Below, piece by piece: positions 63,291 to 64,000 of a stretch of DNA of 64,000 bases (positions within the stretch are counted from its first letter, which is position 1; each line of letters begins with the position of its first letter). The stretch comes from Fulvia fulva (Eukaryota; Ascomycota; Dothideomycetes; Mycosphaerellales; Mycosphaerellaceae). The notes beneath the pieces are model-generated. The model was not told where the DNA came from. It searched no databases and saw only the letters and a list, made by a program, of their open reading frames with translations. Location of the stretch: assembly GCF_020509005.1 (NCBI RefSeq), contig NC_063021.1, positions 1,116,001 to 1,180,000 of the forward strand, given 5' to 3'. The position numbers were made by a program, and so were the translations under genes.

Positions 63291-64000
63291 TCAATCTTTG
63301 CCAACCTCAACCTCAGGTGGGGTGGCTGTCTTCTTCCGGTGCTTCTCCTCAGAATCCGACTCCTCTCTGCTCATGCTCGGCTGGCCGTGATGCACAATGG
63401 GCTTGCCCTGACCAGTAACATCCCTATAGATCGCCTTCGTAGTCCTCAAGCTAGTGCCCCGACCTTCCCAGAGCGGATACAAGCCAACACAGAAGGACGA
63501 GCAAAACAGCCACAATATCCCGACCGAGACCCAGCCCGTAAAGAACTTCTTGCTAAAGATATACCCAGAGCCATACATCGGCATTGGCCACAGCACCAAG
63601 AACGAGACGGCAAGGTAGAGAGTCAGGTACCGAGCTATCTTGGCCGCACGTTGCAGCTTCAGTTGCTCAGCGGCTTCCTGCTGATCAGAATATGACTCGC
63701 CAGGGACTTGCTCGATGTCCATATCGGCGGCGGCAGCCAGGTCGGAGTCGTCGCCTTTGCGAATCATCTTCATGGAAACCCAGTCGTACTTGGGCGAGCG
63801 GAAGACGAACGATAGGATCGGAATGAAGATCATTGGTGAGAGCAGCGAGACCACGTTGCCGACAAGCATTGGGTTGTTCGATCCGGTGGTGTCGACACTG
63901 AGTTCGCCGTATTGAGCTTTAGTCTGCACCAGCCACCCGGTCAGGGAGCACGCAAGCGCGAGGCACGGGGAGAACGTCGCAGCTGTCCAGGACTGATTGG
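63291..64000 (-). CDS. DUR3-like urea/sodium:solute symporter, C-terminal part, cut by right edge
   Basis: The minus-strand frame is open from 64000 to the stop at 63291, giving the last 235 or so residues; the 5' part lies beyond the window. The sequence TFSPCLALACSLTGWLVQ is a helix. It is followed by YGELSVDTTGSNNPMLVGN, the conserved loop of DUR3-type SSS transporters (TTG-x-N-x-PM-x-GN). Then come a second helix, KYDWVSMKMI, a hydrophilic Asp-rich loop, two more helices (YLTLYLAVSFLVLWPMP and SVGILWLFCSSFCVGLYPLW) and a basic/acidic tail. Fungal DUR3 imports urea and polyamines at the plasma membrane under nitrogen control. The match is to the family; the exact substrate is not shown. 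Confidence 0.82.
   Translation of the reverse strand, partial: NQSWTAATFSPCLALACSLTGWLVQTKAQYGELSVDTTGSNNPMLVGNVVSLLSPMIFIPILSFVFRSPKYDWVSMKMIRKGDDSDLAAAADMDIEQVPGESYSDQQEAAEQLKLQRAAKIARYLTLYLAVSFLVLWPMPMYGSGYIFSKKFFTGWVSVGILWLFCSSFCVGLYPLWEGRGTSLRTTKAIYRDVTGQGKPIVHHGQPSMSREESDSEEKHRKKTATPPEVEVGKD

Overview
The window is nuclear DNA of a filamentous ascomycete (Pezizomycotina). A Dothideomycete is my best guess from gene content and style, but no species can be named. Most genes are split by short GT-AG introns of about 50-70 nt, genes sit on both strands without operons, and eukaryote-only families are present (BIR/survivin, SPF27, KDEL receptor, GH47, CBM1, SAT4/rhodopsin-domain). I see no CRISPR array, rRNA or long intact transposon.

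Left part (1-9.9 kb): a RING-finger membrane protein running off the left edge, a QDR-type drug/H+ antiporter, a second RING/membrane gene of similar layout, a tiny three-exon twin-CX9C gene that I identify as the complex I assembly factor NDUFAF8, an Sfi1 spindle-pole/centrin-binding protein, and a 2EXR-like protein. A 3.5 kb stretch without a supportable gene follows. It carries one imperfect inverted repeat.

Middle (13.3-40.5 kb): GH47 alpha-mannosidase, an MFS exporter, the ribosome-associated protein CCDC124/Lso2, a two-BIR Bir1/survivin homologue with AT-hook-like motifs, a secreted M28 aminopeptidase, two proteins of unknown function, the splicing factor SPF27/BCAS2, a neutral ceramidase, a large FG-repeat protein, a secreted double-CBM1/PAN-like protein, an interrupted tRNA-like locus, the ER retention receptor ERD2, and dihydroxy-acid dehydratase.

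Right part (40.6-64 kb): small hypothetical genes, a possible small secreted protein, a ubiquitin-like hypothetical, the molybdopterin synthase sulfur carrier (MOCS2A), a SAT4-family seven-helix protein, an MFS gene whose fourth intron lacks the AG acceptor, a 78-aa Cys-rich one-helix protein, a disordered unknown protein, a DUF1365 membrane protein, a sedolisin protease, a ~310 bp MITE-like element with TA-flanked inverted repeats, a zinc alcohol dehydrogenase, and the C-terminal end of a DUR3-like urea/sodium symporter running off the right edge.

The genes do not form one pathway or an obvious biosynthetic cluster: housekeeping genes are interleaved with transporters and secreted enzymes. 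The most unusual items are the hidden NDUFAF8 gene, the MFS gene with a broken splice acceptor, the interrupted tRNA-like locus, the MITE-like element, the double-CBM1/PAN protein and the FG-repeat protein. Exon boundaries were placed by hand from reading frame and splice signals. Total coding length was checked to be a multiple of three for most multi-exon models.
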